The notes: generated from the letters alone by a model not told the origin. A stretch of 28,534 nt of DNA from JBMTVN01 sp046047235 (GCA_046047235.1 JBJOII010000092.1:1-28534); one strand, 5' to 3'; numbered from the stretch's first letter, positions 1-9,131 are shown. Program-made: numbers and translations.

Positions 1-2545
1 GGGGTGATTTTCCGGGGGGGGCCGGTGCTGGTTTATTTGAGGGGAGGTGTTCTTGCAAGCCGAGGCGTTCGGCTGCGATGCCGACGAGTGCGAGGAGGAG
101 TCGGGTGACGAGTCGCTGTTCGAGGAAAGTTGCAGTGAAAAGGGTGGGCAGGAGGAGCCAGATGGTCCACCACCAGGGCGTGTTGGAGGTCAGTCGGGCG
201 CTGACGACTATGCTGGCCAGAGTTATGGCGGAGAGCGTCCAGAGCATGGGTGTGGTGATTCCGGGCATGAGGCGGCAATGCAGGACCTGCCGTCCGTTTC
301 CGAGGTATTCGGCCACGGTAGTGAGTTTTACCCGGCTCCATCTGCGTCCGAACACCGTGATGTCGCTGGTGTTCCAGCCGTTGTCGGGGTGGAACTGCCA
401 GCTTTCTTCCTGCAGTTGGGCGAGGATGCCTTTGAGAAACTGGGATCGTTCGGGGCCTTGGACGGCGTAGTAGGAGCACTGGGGGCTTTTGAGACGGAGC
501 CAGGGGAGGTCGGGTAGGGAAGCCCTGCGGAGTGCTGTGGGGCGGGTCGAGCGGGTGTTCCATTTCCATTTGTTTCGTGCTGCGCCACGGACCAGTGGTT
601 GGAGCCATGCGAGCAGCACTAGGAGGGGGCGGGACCAGAGCGTGTGTTGATTGGGGGGTACATGAGCCTGGAGGCCTGTGATTGTTGCTGTGGCGACGGA
701 AAGTCCGAGGCTGCCTAGCGCGAACGGTAGCATAGGGGACCAAGCTGCGGCGGAGGCGAGCAAGGGGAGGGTGATATAGGCTTGGTAATCGAATGAGCCC
801 AGCCAAGGCATCCACGAGGTTCCGGAGTATTGGTAGATGCGCTGAAAGCCTGCGGTGCCGAACATGCCGTGGTAGACTACCGTTCTGCCGATGGTGGGCA
901 TGGGGCCGTCGATGCCGTATATGCGTCCCTGCCATTGGCTGGCACCGTGTCGGGTAAAGTAGTGTGGGTGCTTGATTGCCAGGACTGCTTCGGCCTCTCC
1001 GTATCCGGCTTGTTGGGACAAGTAACTGGCGATTGTGGTTCGGTGGTAGTGCCAGACTACTCCGGCTGCGTTGAAGCGCAGATGCCATCCGCGTTCTAGA
1101 ATGCGCCAGCAGATATCCACGTCATCGCCGGCTCGGTGAAACACCGGGTCGAAGCCGTTCACGGCCTCGAGGGCCCATTTCCAGAAGGCCATGTTACAGC
1201 CGGGCAGGTGTTCTGCATCGCGATCGGTTAGCATGACGTGGTTTGGTCGGCCTGGGGAGGCGGCGACCACGGCGGCCAGGCGGGTATCGTCTGGCGGAGG
1301 CAGGTTGGGTCCACCTGCACCGGCCACGTTATCTGCAAGCAGTTCGTAGACGAGGTAGTAGAGCCAGTCCTCATCGGGCCGACAGTCGGCGTCGGTAAAG
1401 GCCACAATTTCGCCTTGGGCGGCTGCGATGCCGGTGTTTCTGGCTACGGACAGTCCGAGTGGTGGCTGGCGGAGATAGCGTACGCCCGGGTAGGATTGGG
1501 CTGCGACTGAGGTGCTGTCGGTGGAGCCGTCGTCTACGAGGATGATTTCGTAATCCGGGTAGGCCAGGCCGCAGCAGGCTTCGAGGCAGCGTTGCAGGGT
1601 TCGTTCACCGTTTCTGCACGCGATGACGATGGAGACTTTGGGGAGGCGGGTTAACGGGAAGTAGGGTGCTTGATTAAATTTGGATTGAACGAGCCGGAAG
1701 GACTCTTTGGGGTGTCGGTCCTTTTCGGTGATACCGAAGCCCCAGTCTTCGATTTGTCGGCCATCGGTGTGCCAGTCATCGGTGAAGCTGTAGAGGATGA
1801 TGCCGGCCAAACCGCATCGAAAAGCGAGTTCGATTTGCCAGGAGAGCAGTTCGGCTTGGCGGTCTCGTCCTTCCCGGATTGTGTCGACACCGCATTCACT
1901 TAGGATCAGGGGTTTGTGGCCGGCGAGCATCTGGAGTCGGGCCAGATAATTTTCGAATGGCGTCGGGTCGTGCAGGAAGACGTTGAAGCAGAGGAAGTCT
2001 ACTTCGTGCACGTGGAGGAATTCTGTTGGGGGGAAGGAGGCGAAGGTGCAGAGGGCTGCGGGGTCCTGGGAGCGTATGATACGGATCAGCTTTCCGAGGA
2101 AGCGGGCGACGCGGGATGGGCCGTACCAGCGGACCATTTCGGCGGGGATTTCGTTGGCTACTGAGTAGGCGAACACGGCGGGGTGTCCTGAGCAATCCCG
2201 GGCTGCCTGGCGGACCATTGCTTCTGCGGCTTCGCGCAGGTCCTTTCGTTCGAGGAAGCACAGTTGGCGTGCCCAGGGGATATCGATAAGGAGCCTTAGT
2301 CCGTTTGTCAGTGCGAGGTCGAGGAACCAGGCGGGTGGGACATGGTAGACTCGCACGGTGTTGGCGCCCAGTTGACGTATCAGCTCGAGATCTCGCAGGG
2401 CCTGTTCGCGGGAGGGGAAGACACCGGTTTGGGGGGAGGGTTCGAACGGACCATAGGTCACTCCACGGGGGTGGAACTTCCGGCTGCCTAGCCGAAAGCT
2501 CTTTGCGTCCACCGTTACACGCGACGCCGGGGAGGATCCACTCAT
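1..2545 (-). CDS. Fusion of a GH-A-like TIM-barrel domain and a family 2 glycosyltransferase, membrane-anchored (3' end outside window)
   Basis: Reading the minus strand from the ATG at 2545 gives an open frame of 848 codons that runs off the left edge; an in-frame TGA lies just upstream of the ATG. Residues about 15-290 look like a clan GH-A TIM barrel, with an Asn-Glu pair at 131-132 (acid/base position) and Glu217 in LSEC (nucleophile position). From about residue 304 a GT2 domain begins: VSIVIA at 304, VDDGS with Asp338-Asp339, the metal-binding DAD at 385-387, and GDDVDICW with Asp474-Asp475. Hydrophobic segments near 580-630 and 760-810 suggest membrane anchoring at the C-terminus. I infer synthesis, with trimming or transfer, of an envelope or exported polysaccharide; the GH half may be catalytic or only glycan-binding. 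The last visible residues are Pro/Lys-rich, so the stop is probably close to the edge. No signal peptide is seen, so the GH-like domain may be cytoplasmic. Confidence 0.85.
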   Translation of the reverse strand, partial: MSGSSPASRVTVDAKSFRLGSRKFHPRGVTYGPFEPSPQTGVFPSREQALRDLELIRQLGANTVRVYHVPPAWFLDLALTNGLRLLIDIPWARQLCFLERKDLREAAEAMVRQAARDCSGHPAVFAYSVANEIPAEMVRWYGPSRVARFLGKLIRIIRSQDPAALCTFASFPPTEFLHVHEVDFLCFNVFLHDPTPFENYLARLQMLAGHKPLILSECGVDTIREGRDRQAELLSWQIELAFRCGLAGIILYSFTDDWHTDGRQIEDWGFGITEKDRHPKESFRLVQSKFNQAPYFPLTRLPKVSIVIACRNGERTLQRCLEACCGLAYPDYEIILVDDGSTDSTSVAAQSYPGVRYLRQPPLGLSVARNTGIAAAQGEIVAFTDADCRPDEDWLYYLVYELLADNVAGAGGPNLPPPDDTRLAAVVAASPGRPNHVMLTDRDAEHLPGCNMAFWKWALEAVNGFDPVFHRAGDDVDICWRILERGWHLRFNAAGVVWHYHRTTIASYLSQQAGYGEAEAVLAIKHPHYFTRHGASQWQGRIYGIDGPMPTIGRTVVYHGMFGTAGFQRIYQYSGTSWMPWLGSFDYQAYITLPLLASAAAWSPMLPFALGSLGLSVATATITGLQAHVPPNQHTLWSRPLLVLLAWLQPLVRGAARNKWKWNTRSTRPTALRRASLPDLPWLRLKSPQCSYYAVQGPERSQFLKGILAQLQEESWQFHPDNGWNTSDITVFGRRWSRVKLTTVAEYLGNGRQVLHCRLMPGITTPMLWTLSAITLASIVVSARLTSNTPWWWTIWLLLPTLFTATFLEQRLVTRLLLALVGIAAERLGLQEHLPSNKPAPAPPGKSP

Positions 2546-2631
2546 CGCGCTTTTGATAAGGCAGGGTCAGGTTTGAGGCAAACGCATATCCCGGGGGAGA
2601 GGCAGGCGGGCGTGTGCATCGGCCTGGTTTT

Positions 2632-3621
2632 TCAGGGCCATACTGCGCGTGCGCGGTAGTATTGCCAGGGCCAGCCGGCGACCTCGCTGTCGAGCACGAC
2701 GAAGCGTCCATCCTCGGGCGTATTGACTGCCACAGTGAACCACTCCTCCAGATCTGAGGAGGCTTGCAGCGCGTAGGTTCGTCCAGGTTCACCTTCGATT
2801 TCGACGAGGAACGAACCGTCTATCCAATGTCCCAGGGGGATGACGCGGCAGGGCAGCGGGGTATCGATGTCGGCTGTGACCTTGAAGTTATCGAACACCA
2901 TGTAGCTGTCGCCGAAGTCATTGCTATCGGGGCCGAGTACCCAGGCTGCATCGATGTCGCCGAGGTCGAGGGTGCGTCCGGACAGGGTCATGGGTGCGGC
3001 GTTCACGATGAGTTGGCCATTGAGGCTGGCGCTCCAGAGGTTGCTGGCGAGGTTCATGGTGACTGCGAGCTCATAGAGGCTTTGGGGGATGAAGCTGTAG
3101 CCCGTTTCGATGGCCTGTGGATCGTCATCGATCAGGTAGGCGACGCGGTTGTTGGCCATGTCAAAATCCAGAGCGAAAAGTCGGCTGTTGCTTTCTTCCC
3201 GGTTGTAGACCACCCAGCGGAACGAATTTGGATCCGGCTCGGTATCATCGAGGATGGCCATGGTGACTGAGAACACCACGATGGGCAGGCCTCGTCCCGC
3301 GGGGTCTACGAACAGGGGTCTGTAGGCGCTGACGGATTCCACCATGCCGGTGGGGGCTGACCAGCCGATGAGGGCTTGTTGGCCCATGTCTTCGAAATAC
3401 CCGGTATCGATCTGGCTGGTGGGGGCTTCATCCGCAGGTGTGGCCCACCATGGCACCAGCCAGTCGCCCTGGCCGTCGAGGGTATAGCCGACTTCAAACT
3501 CCGGGGGTTCGAAGCCCGTTTCATAGATCACCCATGGCGCTGTGGATCCGGTGATGGTGAGCCAGAGCGAGGCAGCAGCTATGAATCCAAGCAGAGATCG
3601 CTTCGCTGGGGATGATTCCAT
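2632..3621 (-). CDS. Secreted jelly-roll protein with C-terminal Tyr-rich domain
   Basis: This 329-residue protein starts at the ATG at 3621, chosen because it begins a clear signal peptide (MESSPAKRSLLGFIAAASLW, then ITGSTA). The frame stays open further upstream, but that part is Pro/His-rich and overlaps the end of the neighbouring gene. The central part (about 35-240) alternates polar and hydrophobic residues and includes a VFDNFKVTADI segment, as in concanavalin-A-like beta-sandwich modules. The last 60 residues contain YALQASSDLEEWFTV and end QYYRARAVWP, a C-terminal module I associate with secreted Verrucomicrobiota proteins. No catalytic residues are recognised. It lies 31 bp downstream of the DUF6600 gene and 86 bp upstream of the GH/GT2 gene, all on the minus strand, so the three may be co-transcribed. 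Carbohydrate binding is inferred only from the fold. Confidence 0.8.
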   Translation of the reverse strand: MESSPAKRSLLGFIAAASLWLTITGSTAPWVIYETGFEPPEFEVGYTLDGQGDWLVPWWATPADEAPTSQIDTGYFEDMGQQALIGWSAPTGMVESVSAYRPLFVDPAGRGLPIVVFSVTMAILDDTEPDPNSFRWVVYNREESNSRLFALDFDMANNRVAYLIDDDPQAIETGYSFIPQSLYELAVTMNLASNLWSASLNGQLIVNAAPMTLSGRTLDLGDIDAAWVLGPDSNDFGDSYMVFDNFKVTADIDTPLPCRVIPLGHWIDGSFLVEIEGEPGRTYALQASSDLEEWFTVAVNTPEDGRFVVLDSEVAGWPWQYYRARAVWP

Positions 3622-3652
3622 GATGCGTGGCTGTCGAATTTGCTTGGGGGCA

Positions 3653-5953
3653 CTACTGTGGCGACGTGCGGCTTCCTCGCGAGCCTGAGGAGGAAGGGGG
3701 TGCGGAGCGTGGAGTGGGCGCGGCCCTGGGTGTGGGGGCAGGAGCGGGTGCACGGTAGCTGGGTGCGGGGGTGCTCCGACTGGGGGCAGGAGAGGGGGTG
3801 CTGCGATAGCTGGGGGTGGGTGCGGTGCGAGTTCCCGTGCTTGGGCCGGGGGTGAAGGTGGATCTGGGGGCGGGCGCGGAACGCGGGGTGTAGTTTCGTT
3901 GCGGGATGGAGCTTGGGCTTGTCACGCTGCTGCGGGAGGACGGAGTCAGTGGTGTTGGTGTGTAGGCGGGGGTTCTTGTGACGGGCTCGGGTCGGTTGCG
4001 ACCGGCATCCAGAACTGGCGACCGGTTACTGGGGGTTGGCAGCACTGCGCTGCGGCTGTTCTGTGGGGTTGTTGGTGTAGGGATGGCCACCGTGGGTGAG
4101 GATCGGCGAGGTTCAAAGCGGGAGTTTGGGCTTGGGGAGGCCTGAGTGCGGCCGGACAGGGTCCCGCTGGGGGTTCTGGTGGTGGGCACGTTTGGAGATC
4201 TTGAAGCTGGTGCTTCCATTCGTTGAGGGGAGCTGACCGTTTCGCTGCTTCGTCCTGTAGGGCTGGACAGCGTCCGGTTGGGAGCAGCTGGTGTGGGTGT
4301 GCGGGGGCTTTCGCTACGTTCGAGCCGGTTTGCGGGCTGGCGGTCTGCGGAGCGTGTCGGGACATTGCGTTCTGTGGTGGAGTAACTGGCTCCGGATCGA
4401 TTTTCGGTGCGTGCTGGCGCCTGGCTGGGTTGCCGTGAGGAGGTGGTTGATGTTGACTCTGATGCTCGCGTGAAGCGGTTTGCTTCGCTTCTGCTTGAGG
4501 CATCTGCGCGCACTCGTGCGGCGGCTACGGCAGGTGAATCCACGACGGAGGCGGAGCGTATTGCGGCTCGTTCCTGGCGGTCGGTCAAGGCTGCTGGCGG
4601 GCGTTTGGCCTGTTCCGGCAATTGGGGTCGATAGGCCATCAGAGTGGAGCCATCACGGCTGAGCCGTTCTGCGCGAACGCTGGGTGTGGCGTGATCACGA
4701 TAGCTATCTGCCACGCGGACCTTGCGGATTTCGGTGCGGCTTGCCCGGGCGACGGTTTCGGTGCCGATACCGTTGTTGATGACGGTGTTGTTATTCCCGA
4801 CGACGTAATTATTGATGATTGTGGTATTGCCGTAGAATTTGTTCACGGTGCTGCGAGGTGCGCAGTGGTTCCAGGGGCGAGGGGTATAGAAGTGGTGCAC
4901 TGGGACGAAGCTGTAGCAGGCTGAGCTGAGTCCGAATCCGAAGCTCATACTGACGCCGCGGCCGTAGTAGGTGAAGCCGACTCCGGAGACGTAATGGGCT
5001 GCGGGGGGCAGGGGAGCCCAGCCGCAATAGCCATCGTAGGAGCGCCAGGTGACCCAGGCGGGGCCCCAGTGGGTGCCGGGCACCCAGACCCAGCCGCGTC
5101 CGGAGCTCAGGTGCCATCGGCCATAGTGAAACGGCGCCCATCCCCAGGAGTAGTAGGACTGCCAGTACCAGCCGCAGTCGGTCCAAATCCAGCGACCGCC
5201 GTGGCAATACGGGCGCCAGTCGGCCTGGGTTACAGCAACGGTAGGCTGCCAGCACCATCCGAAATCCGGAACGTCGACCCAGGTTCCGTAGGGCGAGAGG
5301 GTGTTATAAAAGTAGTTATTTGTTACCTGGGTGGCTGGGGCTGAGACTGTGGTGACCGGGGTTCCTTCTGGAGGCGGCGGGGCTGGAGCAGTTGCAGATT
5401 GCGGGAGAGGTTCTGTCACTGTGGCCTCTGCCAGAGTTGCCGGAGGCGGTGCGGTTTCCTGCGTGTCCATCGTTTCCAGAGCCAGCTGGCCGCGAAGGAC
5501 CTGGTCGCGGTTGACCATTGCCGTTACGGTTTCGGATTCAACCCCCAAGTCCGTCAGGTAAACGATGGCGTCGGCATTCAGGTTGAACGGGGCTTCGACG
5601 CCCTGGATATAGGCGAGGACAACTTCCTGGCCGACCTGTGCGCGAGCGAGTTGGACGACTTCTTCCGCTGAGGGGCTCAGGATGGGGATGGCAGTGGGTG
5701 CGGGCAGGGGTTCGGCGGGGGGCACGGGGGAGGTTTCGGATTGTGCGACCACCACGGCTGGAGGTGGTGGAACGGGGGCGGGGACCATCTCCACGGCTGT
5801 GACGGGCACGCTGCCGCTGCGTTTTGAGTCATCTGCGGAGCAGCCGATTCCCAGCGCTGCCAACCCGAGGGCGGAGGTGAGGGTGAAAAGAGCAGGTTTT
5901 CGTGAAGCACCCTGTCTGCCGCGCTTTGCCATGATGGTATTTCGTGTTTTCAT
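3653..5953 (-). CDS. DUF6600-type exported protein with long Ser/Pro/Arg-rich tail
   Basis: The protein has 766 residues from the ATG at 5953, which is preceded by GGAGGACACA, a good Shine-Dalgarno sequence; an in-frame ATG 12 nt upstream overlaps that site. Residues about 18-40 form a hydrophobic export signal ending GLAALGIGCSADD; Cys38 could be lipidated, although the residue at -3 is Gly rather than the usual Leu. A small helical module (about 90-153, PILSPSAEEVVQLARAQVG onward) is followed by a Trp/Gly/Tyr-rich DUF6600-like domain (about 214-322) with repeated W-P-x-W and WGWAPFHYGRW motifs. An Asn-rich stretch (NNYVVGNNNTVINN) follows. The remainder, from about 457, is low-complexity Ser/Thr/Pro/Arg and probably disordered. 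I infer a surface or periplasmic structural role; no enzymatic residues are seen. Confidence 0.85.
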   Translation of the reverse strand: MKTRNTIMAKRGRQGASRKPALFTLTSALGLAALGIGCSADDSKRSGSVPVTAVEMVPAPVPPPPAVVVAQSETSPVPPAEPLPAPTAIPILSPSAEEVVQLARAQVGQEVVLAYIQGVEAPFNLNADAIVYLTDLGVESETVTAMVNRDQVLRGQLALETMDTQETAPPPATLAEATVTEPLPQSATAPAPPPPEGTPVTTVSAPATQVTNNYFYNTLSPYGTWVDVPDFGWCWQPTVAVTQADWRPYCHGGRWIWTDCGWYWQSYYSWGWAPFHYGRWHLSSGRGWVWVPGTHWGPAWVTWRSYDGYCGWAPLPPAAHYVSGVGFTYYGRGVSMSFGFGLSSACYSFVPVHHFYTPRPWNHCAPRSTVNKFYGNTTIINNYVVGNNNTVINNGIGTETVARASRTEIRKVRVADSYRDHATPSVRAERLSRDGSTLMAYRPQLPEQAKRPPAALTDRQERAAIRSASVVDSPAVAAARVRADASSRSEANRFTRASESTSTTSSRQPSQAPARTENRSGASYSTTERNVPTRSADRQPANRLERSESPRTPTPAAPNRTLSSPTGRSSETVSSPQRMEAPASRSPNVPTTRTPSGTLSGRTQASPSPNSRFEPRRSSPTVAIPTPTTPQNSRSAVLPTPSNRSPVLDAGRNRPEPVTRTPAYTPTPLTPSSRSSVTSPSSIPQRNYTPRSAPAPRSTFTPGPSTGTRTAPTPSYRSTPSPAPSRSTPAPSYRAPAPAPTPRAAPTPRSAPPSSSGSRGSRTSPQ

Positions 5954-5963
5954 TGTGTCCTCC
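5949..5963 (-). promoter_or_regulatory. Ribosome binding site deciding the start of the DUF6600 gene
   Basis: On the minus strand the sequence reads ATGGAGGACACAATGAAA. GGAGGA sits 4-5 nt before the second ATG (5953), and the first ATG (5965) overlaps the purine-rich core. This favours 5953 as the true start, giving a signal peptide that begins MKTRNTIMAKRG. Confidence 0.6.
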
Positions 5964-6303
5964 ATCCAGGCTGGGAATTGTATATTTCTTTGATCTGCAG
6001 GCGTTCGCCAGGTTTCCACCACATCATTGGACTTTCTAAACCCGAGGATTATTCAGTCCGGCTCGATCCTTTTGCCCCTGAGACCTTTTTCGCACCCTAC
6101 GCCCCTGACCCTCATTGTCAAAGCAATGGGGTGGTGCGCAGTGCCGGGGTAGGCCCAAGCAAAGTGCCGCGCCGGCTATGCTCCGACGCGGCACAAGGAA
6201 CGAAGGTCGGACGGACCGTCCTCCGACTGCCACCAAACAACTAGGGTTGGACGGCACCCCCTCCGATGTTATTCAATACGGCTTCAGAGGTCGGAGCTGA
6301 ATC
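5954..6303. other. Divergent intergenic region with two hairpins
   Basis: This 350-bp stretch separates the minus-strand DUF6600 gene from the plus-strand beta-CASP gene and must contain both promoters. No convincing -35/-10 pair was identified by eye. On the plus strand GTGCCGCG (6164-6171) pairs with CGCGGCAC (6187-6194), with an inner CGG/CCG extension. A second hairpin pairs GTCGGA (6206-6211) with TCCGAC (6222-6227). GGTCGGA occurs again at about 6289-6295 and overlaps the GGAG ribosome binding site of the downstream gene. No gene is seen here. Confidence 0.5.
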
Positions 6304-7683
6304 ATGCACATCACGAACTTGAACGGGTCGGATGAGATCGGCGCCAGCGGATGGATGCTCGATTTTGAGGGGCACCGCTTGTTGCTGGATGCCGGTATTG
6401 ATCCCAAGAAGGAGGGGCGGGAGGCCCTGCCTCTTTATGCGGTTGGGGGCGAGGAGGATGTTGATGCCATTGTTGTTTCTCACTGCCATCATGACCATGT
6501 GGGGTCGCTTCCCGTGGCATTGCGGCATTGGCCTTCGGCGCATGTTCTGATGACCGAGTTGAGTTATTTCATTGTGGAGCGGGTGCTGCACAATTCAGTG
6601 AATGTGATGAAGCGCCAGCGGAGGGAGTTCGGGATTAAGGATTATCCGCTTTATACCCACGGTGAGGTGGATGATATCGCTCCGGTATTTCAGGGGTTTC
6701 GCTACAACCGGGAGGTTGAATGGGGTGCGCCGCACAAGCATTCGTCGTCGAGGCCCTCGCCCACGCTGGAGTTTTATGATGCGGGGCACACGCTCGGGTC
6801 TGCCGGGGTGATGATTCGGGGTACCCGCGAGACGGTGTTTTACACGGGGGATGTGTCTTTTCGCGATCAGACCTTGTTGAAGGGGGCCCGGTTTGAGGAT
6901 GTCCAGGCGGATGTATTGATCATGGAGACCACGCGCGGTGGACGAGCGACGCCGGAGGGGCTGACCAGGGACTCGGAGATGGGTCGCTTACTTGCGGGAA
7001 TTCAGGGCGTGTTGGATCGCAAGGGTTCGGTGTTGTTGCCGACTTTCGCTCTGGGGCGAACGCAGGAGATGCTTGCCCAGCTGGCGTTATGGATGAAGGC
7101 GGGTCAGCTCAAGAGACAGCCGGTTTACATTGGTGGTTTGGGACGTGTTTTTGCGGAGATTTACGATTTGCAGGCCCATCGCACACATCGTCAGCACAGC
7201 AACCTGATGTTGCATGAGGCGTTACAACTCGAAGTGCTGGAGGCCAGGAAGCTGGATGCCATCGCTTCCAAGAGCGGGCGCATCTACGTTGTTACTGCCG
7301 GCATGATGAGCGAGAACACCACGGCTCATGAGCTTGCTGTTCGATTGGCAGGGGATGAACGCCATGGGATCTTTTTTGTGGGTTACGCTGATCCGGCTAC
7401 GCCGGGTGGGCGCATGAAGGTTGCTCCGGCGAACGAGCCTTTTTTCTTCAGCACCTCGGCGGGGGAGTTAACCCGTCGATGTGAGATGGCTGATTTTGAT
7501 CTTACGGCGCACGCCAACCGGGAGGAGCTTTTGGATTTTGTGGATTCCGTTTCACCGCGGGTGGTGATTTTGGGGCATGGAGAGCCTGATGCGCGTCAGT
7601 GGTTTGCCGAGTCGATTCGAGCGCGGCATCCGCGGATTCAGGTGATCCAGCCCGGGCCGGGGGAGAAAGTGGAGGCGGCCTGA
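6304..7683 (+). CDS. Beta-CASP family metallo-beta-lactamase-fold hydrolase (probable RNA-processing nuclease)
   Basis: The protein has 459 residues; GGAG lies 7 nt before the ATG. The metallo-beta-lactamase signature HCHHDH is at 60-65, with further metal-ligand positions at His162 (DAGHTLGSA) and Asp183 (FYTGDVS). The beta-CASP insert and the C-terminal RNA-metabolism segment follow: Glu208 in METT, GRTQE near 251, YADPATPGGRM near 361, TAHANREEL at 401-409 with His403, and the final GHGEP with His425. This order and length match CPSF-100/Ysh1-like or RNase J-like beta-CASP nucleases of bacteria and archaea that use two zinc ions to cut RNA. The family is clear and the natural substrate is not. 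The gene is divergent from the DUF6600 gene and 136 bp upstream of the cupin gene. Confidence 0.93.
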   Translation: MHITNLNGSDEIGASGWMLDFEGHRLLLDAGIDPKKEGREALPLYAVGGEEDVDAIVVSHCHHDHVGSLPVALRHWPSAHVLMTELSYFIVERVLHNSVNVMKRQRREFGIKDYPLYTHGEVDDIAPVFQGFRYNREVEWGAPHKHSSSRPSPTLEFYDAGHTLGSAGVMIRGTRETVFYTGDVSFRDQTLLKGARFEDVQADVLIMETTRGGRATPEGLTRDSEMGRLLAGIQGVLDRKGSVLLPTFALGRTQEMLAQLALWMKAGQLKRQPVYIGGLGRVFAEIYDLQAHRTHRQHSNLMLHEALQLEVLEARKLDAIASKSGRIYVVTAGMMSENTTAHELAVRLAGDERHGIFFVGYADPATPGGRMKVAPANEPFFFSTSAGELTRRCEMADFDLTAHANREELLDFVDSVSPRVVILGHGEPDARQWFAESIRARHPRIQVIQPGPGEKVEAA

Positions 7684-7819
7684 GGGCGGGGCGGGGCTGG
7701 ATGTGCGCATCTGGAGGCGGGGAGCTTGAACGCGGCACTGACCGGTGCTTTGGGATTGCATACTACCCCATAAACCCCTTCCACTTCCTGAAACCGATTT
7801 TGAAAAACACGCTAAAGTT

Positions 7820-9094
7820 ATGAGCATCCCCACCATCACAGCCCTCAAAACTGTCAAGGGAAGCACGAAGAGCAAGGTTGAAGCCGAACTGTCGAGGACC
7901 GGCGGTTTGCTGCGTTTGGCTCCGTGCTGGGTCCCGCGTTCCTTTCTTCAGCCTGGTCTCAGGCTTAAGCTTCATCCGGATGACGTTTATGCCTACGGTG
8001 CCAACCGGGGCGGCATTGATGAGCGATGGTTTGCCTCGACCACAGAAGCTGCCAACGAGGGGCGCGTGCCTGACGAAGGCTTGAGCTATTGTGTGGTTGG
8101 CAACGAACGGTTCACTCTGCGGAAGGCGGTTGAGGATTGCGGTGCTTCGATTGTGGGCAAGACCATTTGGAATAAGTATGGGCGTTGGCCGGTTTACTCG
8201 AAGTTTTTCGACAACATGGGGCCTATTCCTCATCACATGCACCAGAACGAGAAGCAGGCCAAGCTGGTGAAGCAGGAGGGCAAGCCGGAGAGCTATTATT
8301 TCCCGCCGCAGCACAACAACGTCGGCAACAACTTCCCCTACACATTCTTCGGACTCGAGCCCGGCACTACGAAGGCTCAGGTAAGGAAGTGCCTGGAAGA
8401 CTGGAACAAGGGCGACAATGGGATTCTTGATTTGTCCAAGGCCTATCGTCTGAAGCCTGGTACGGGCTGGTTGGTGGGCCCCTGTATTCTTCATGCTCCC
8501 GGTTCCCTCTGCACTTACGAACCGCAGTGGGGCAGCGACGTGTTTGGCATGTATCAGAGCATGGTCGAGGGTCGTTATGTTCCTTGGGACCTGCTCGTGA
8601 AGGACATGCCCAAATCCAAGCATCGTGATCTCGACTTCATCGTCAACCAGCTCGACTGGGCTGCGAACGTGGATGAGAACTTCAAGGACAACCATTACAT
8701 GGAGCCGGTGCCGGTCGCGGATACGCGGAGCGAAGGGTATGTCGACCGCTGGATCGTCTACGGCAAGATCAACGGGAAGCAGTATTTCACGGCGAAGGAG
8801 TTGACGGTGGATCCGGGCACCAAGTGCACCATTAAGGATCGCGGTGCCTATGGTCTGACTTGTGTTCAGGGCAGTGGCCGCATCAACAGCGAGCCGTTGG
8901 TGAGTCCGAAGCTGATTCGCTTCACCGAGCTGACTGAGGACGAGTATTTCGTGACTGCTGACGGGGCCAAAGCTGGCGTTACGTATGAAAACACGAGCGA
9001 GACGGAGCCTATGGTGATTCTCCGTTATTTTGGTCCCAACGTGAATCCGGACGCTCCGGAGATGGGTGGGCACAAGCACAACAAGTTTGTGTAA
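7820..9094 (+). CDS. Cupin protein related to class I mannose-6-phosphate isomerase
   Basis: The protein has 424 residues starting at MSIPTITAL; the frame is open upstream from 7745, but that extension shows no homology-like sequence. The motif PIPHHMHQNEKQ (residues 136-147) followed by GKPESYYF (154-161) resembles the zinc-binding His-x-His...Glu arrangement of type I phosphomannose isomerases, with His138, His139, His141 and Glu158 as ligand candidates. A second half contains GPCILHAPGSLCTYEPQWG, comparable to the His-bearing loop of the second cupin barrel. No signal peptide is seen, so it is probably cytosolic. Sugar-phosphate isomerisation or another sugar-related function is inferred; the residues around the motifs differ from classical ManA, so I leave the gene unnamed. 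A strong terminator lies 37 bp after the stop. Confidence 0.75.
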   Translation: MSIPTITALKTVKGSTKSKVEAELSRTGGLLRLAPCWVPRSFLQPGLRLKLHPDDVYAYGANRGGIDERWFASTTEAANEGRVPDEGLSYCVVGNERFTLRKAVEDCGASIVGKTIWNKYGRWPVYSKFFDNMGPIPHHMHQNEKQAKLVKQEGKPESYYFPPQHNNVGNNFPYTFFGLEPGTTKAQVRKCLEDWNKGDNGILDLSKAYRLKPGTGWLVGPCILHAPGSLCTYEPQWGSDVFGMYQSMVEGRYVPWDLLVKDMPKSKHRDLDFIVNQLDWAANVDENFKDNHYMEPVPVADTRSEGYVDRWIVYGKINGKQYFTAKELTVDPGTKCTIKDRGAYGLTCVQGSGRINSEPLVSPKLIRFTELTEDEYFVTADGAKAGVTYENTSETEPMVILRYFGPNVNPDAPEMGGHKHNKFV

Positions 9095-9131
9095 GCGGCG
9101 GTTGATTCACGATTTCCTTCTGACCAGTTCT

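Noticed and set aside
33..1088. Long minus-strand frame of 351 codons rich in Arg/Pro/His
   Set aside because: It overlaps the GT2 half of the fusion gene in another frame; its composition is typical of an out-of-frame translation of GC-rich DNA, while the other frame carries GT2 motifs.
1896..2792. Minus-strand frame of 298 codons
   Set aside because: It overlaps the GH-like domain out of frame, is Arg/Pro-rich and shows no domain pattern.
7763..9079. 438-codon frame antisense to the cupin gene
   Set aside because: The plus-strand frame contains the conserved cupin motifs, a plausible start and a terminator; the antisense frame has no recognisable motif.
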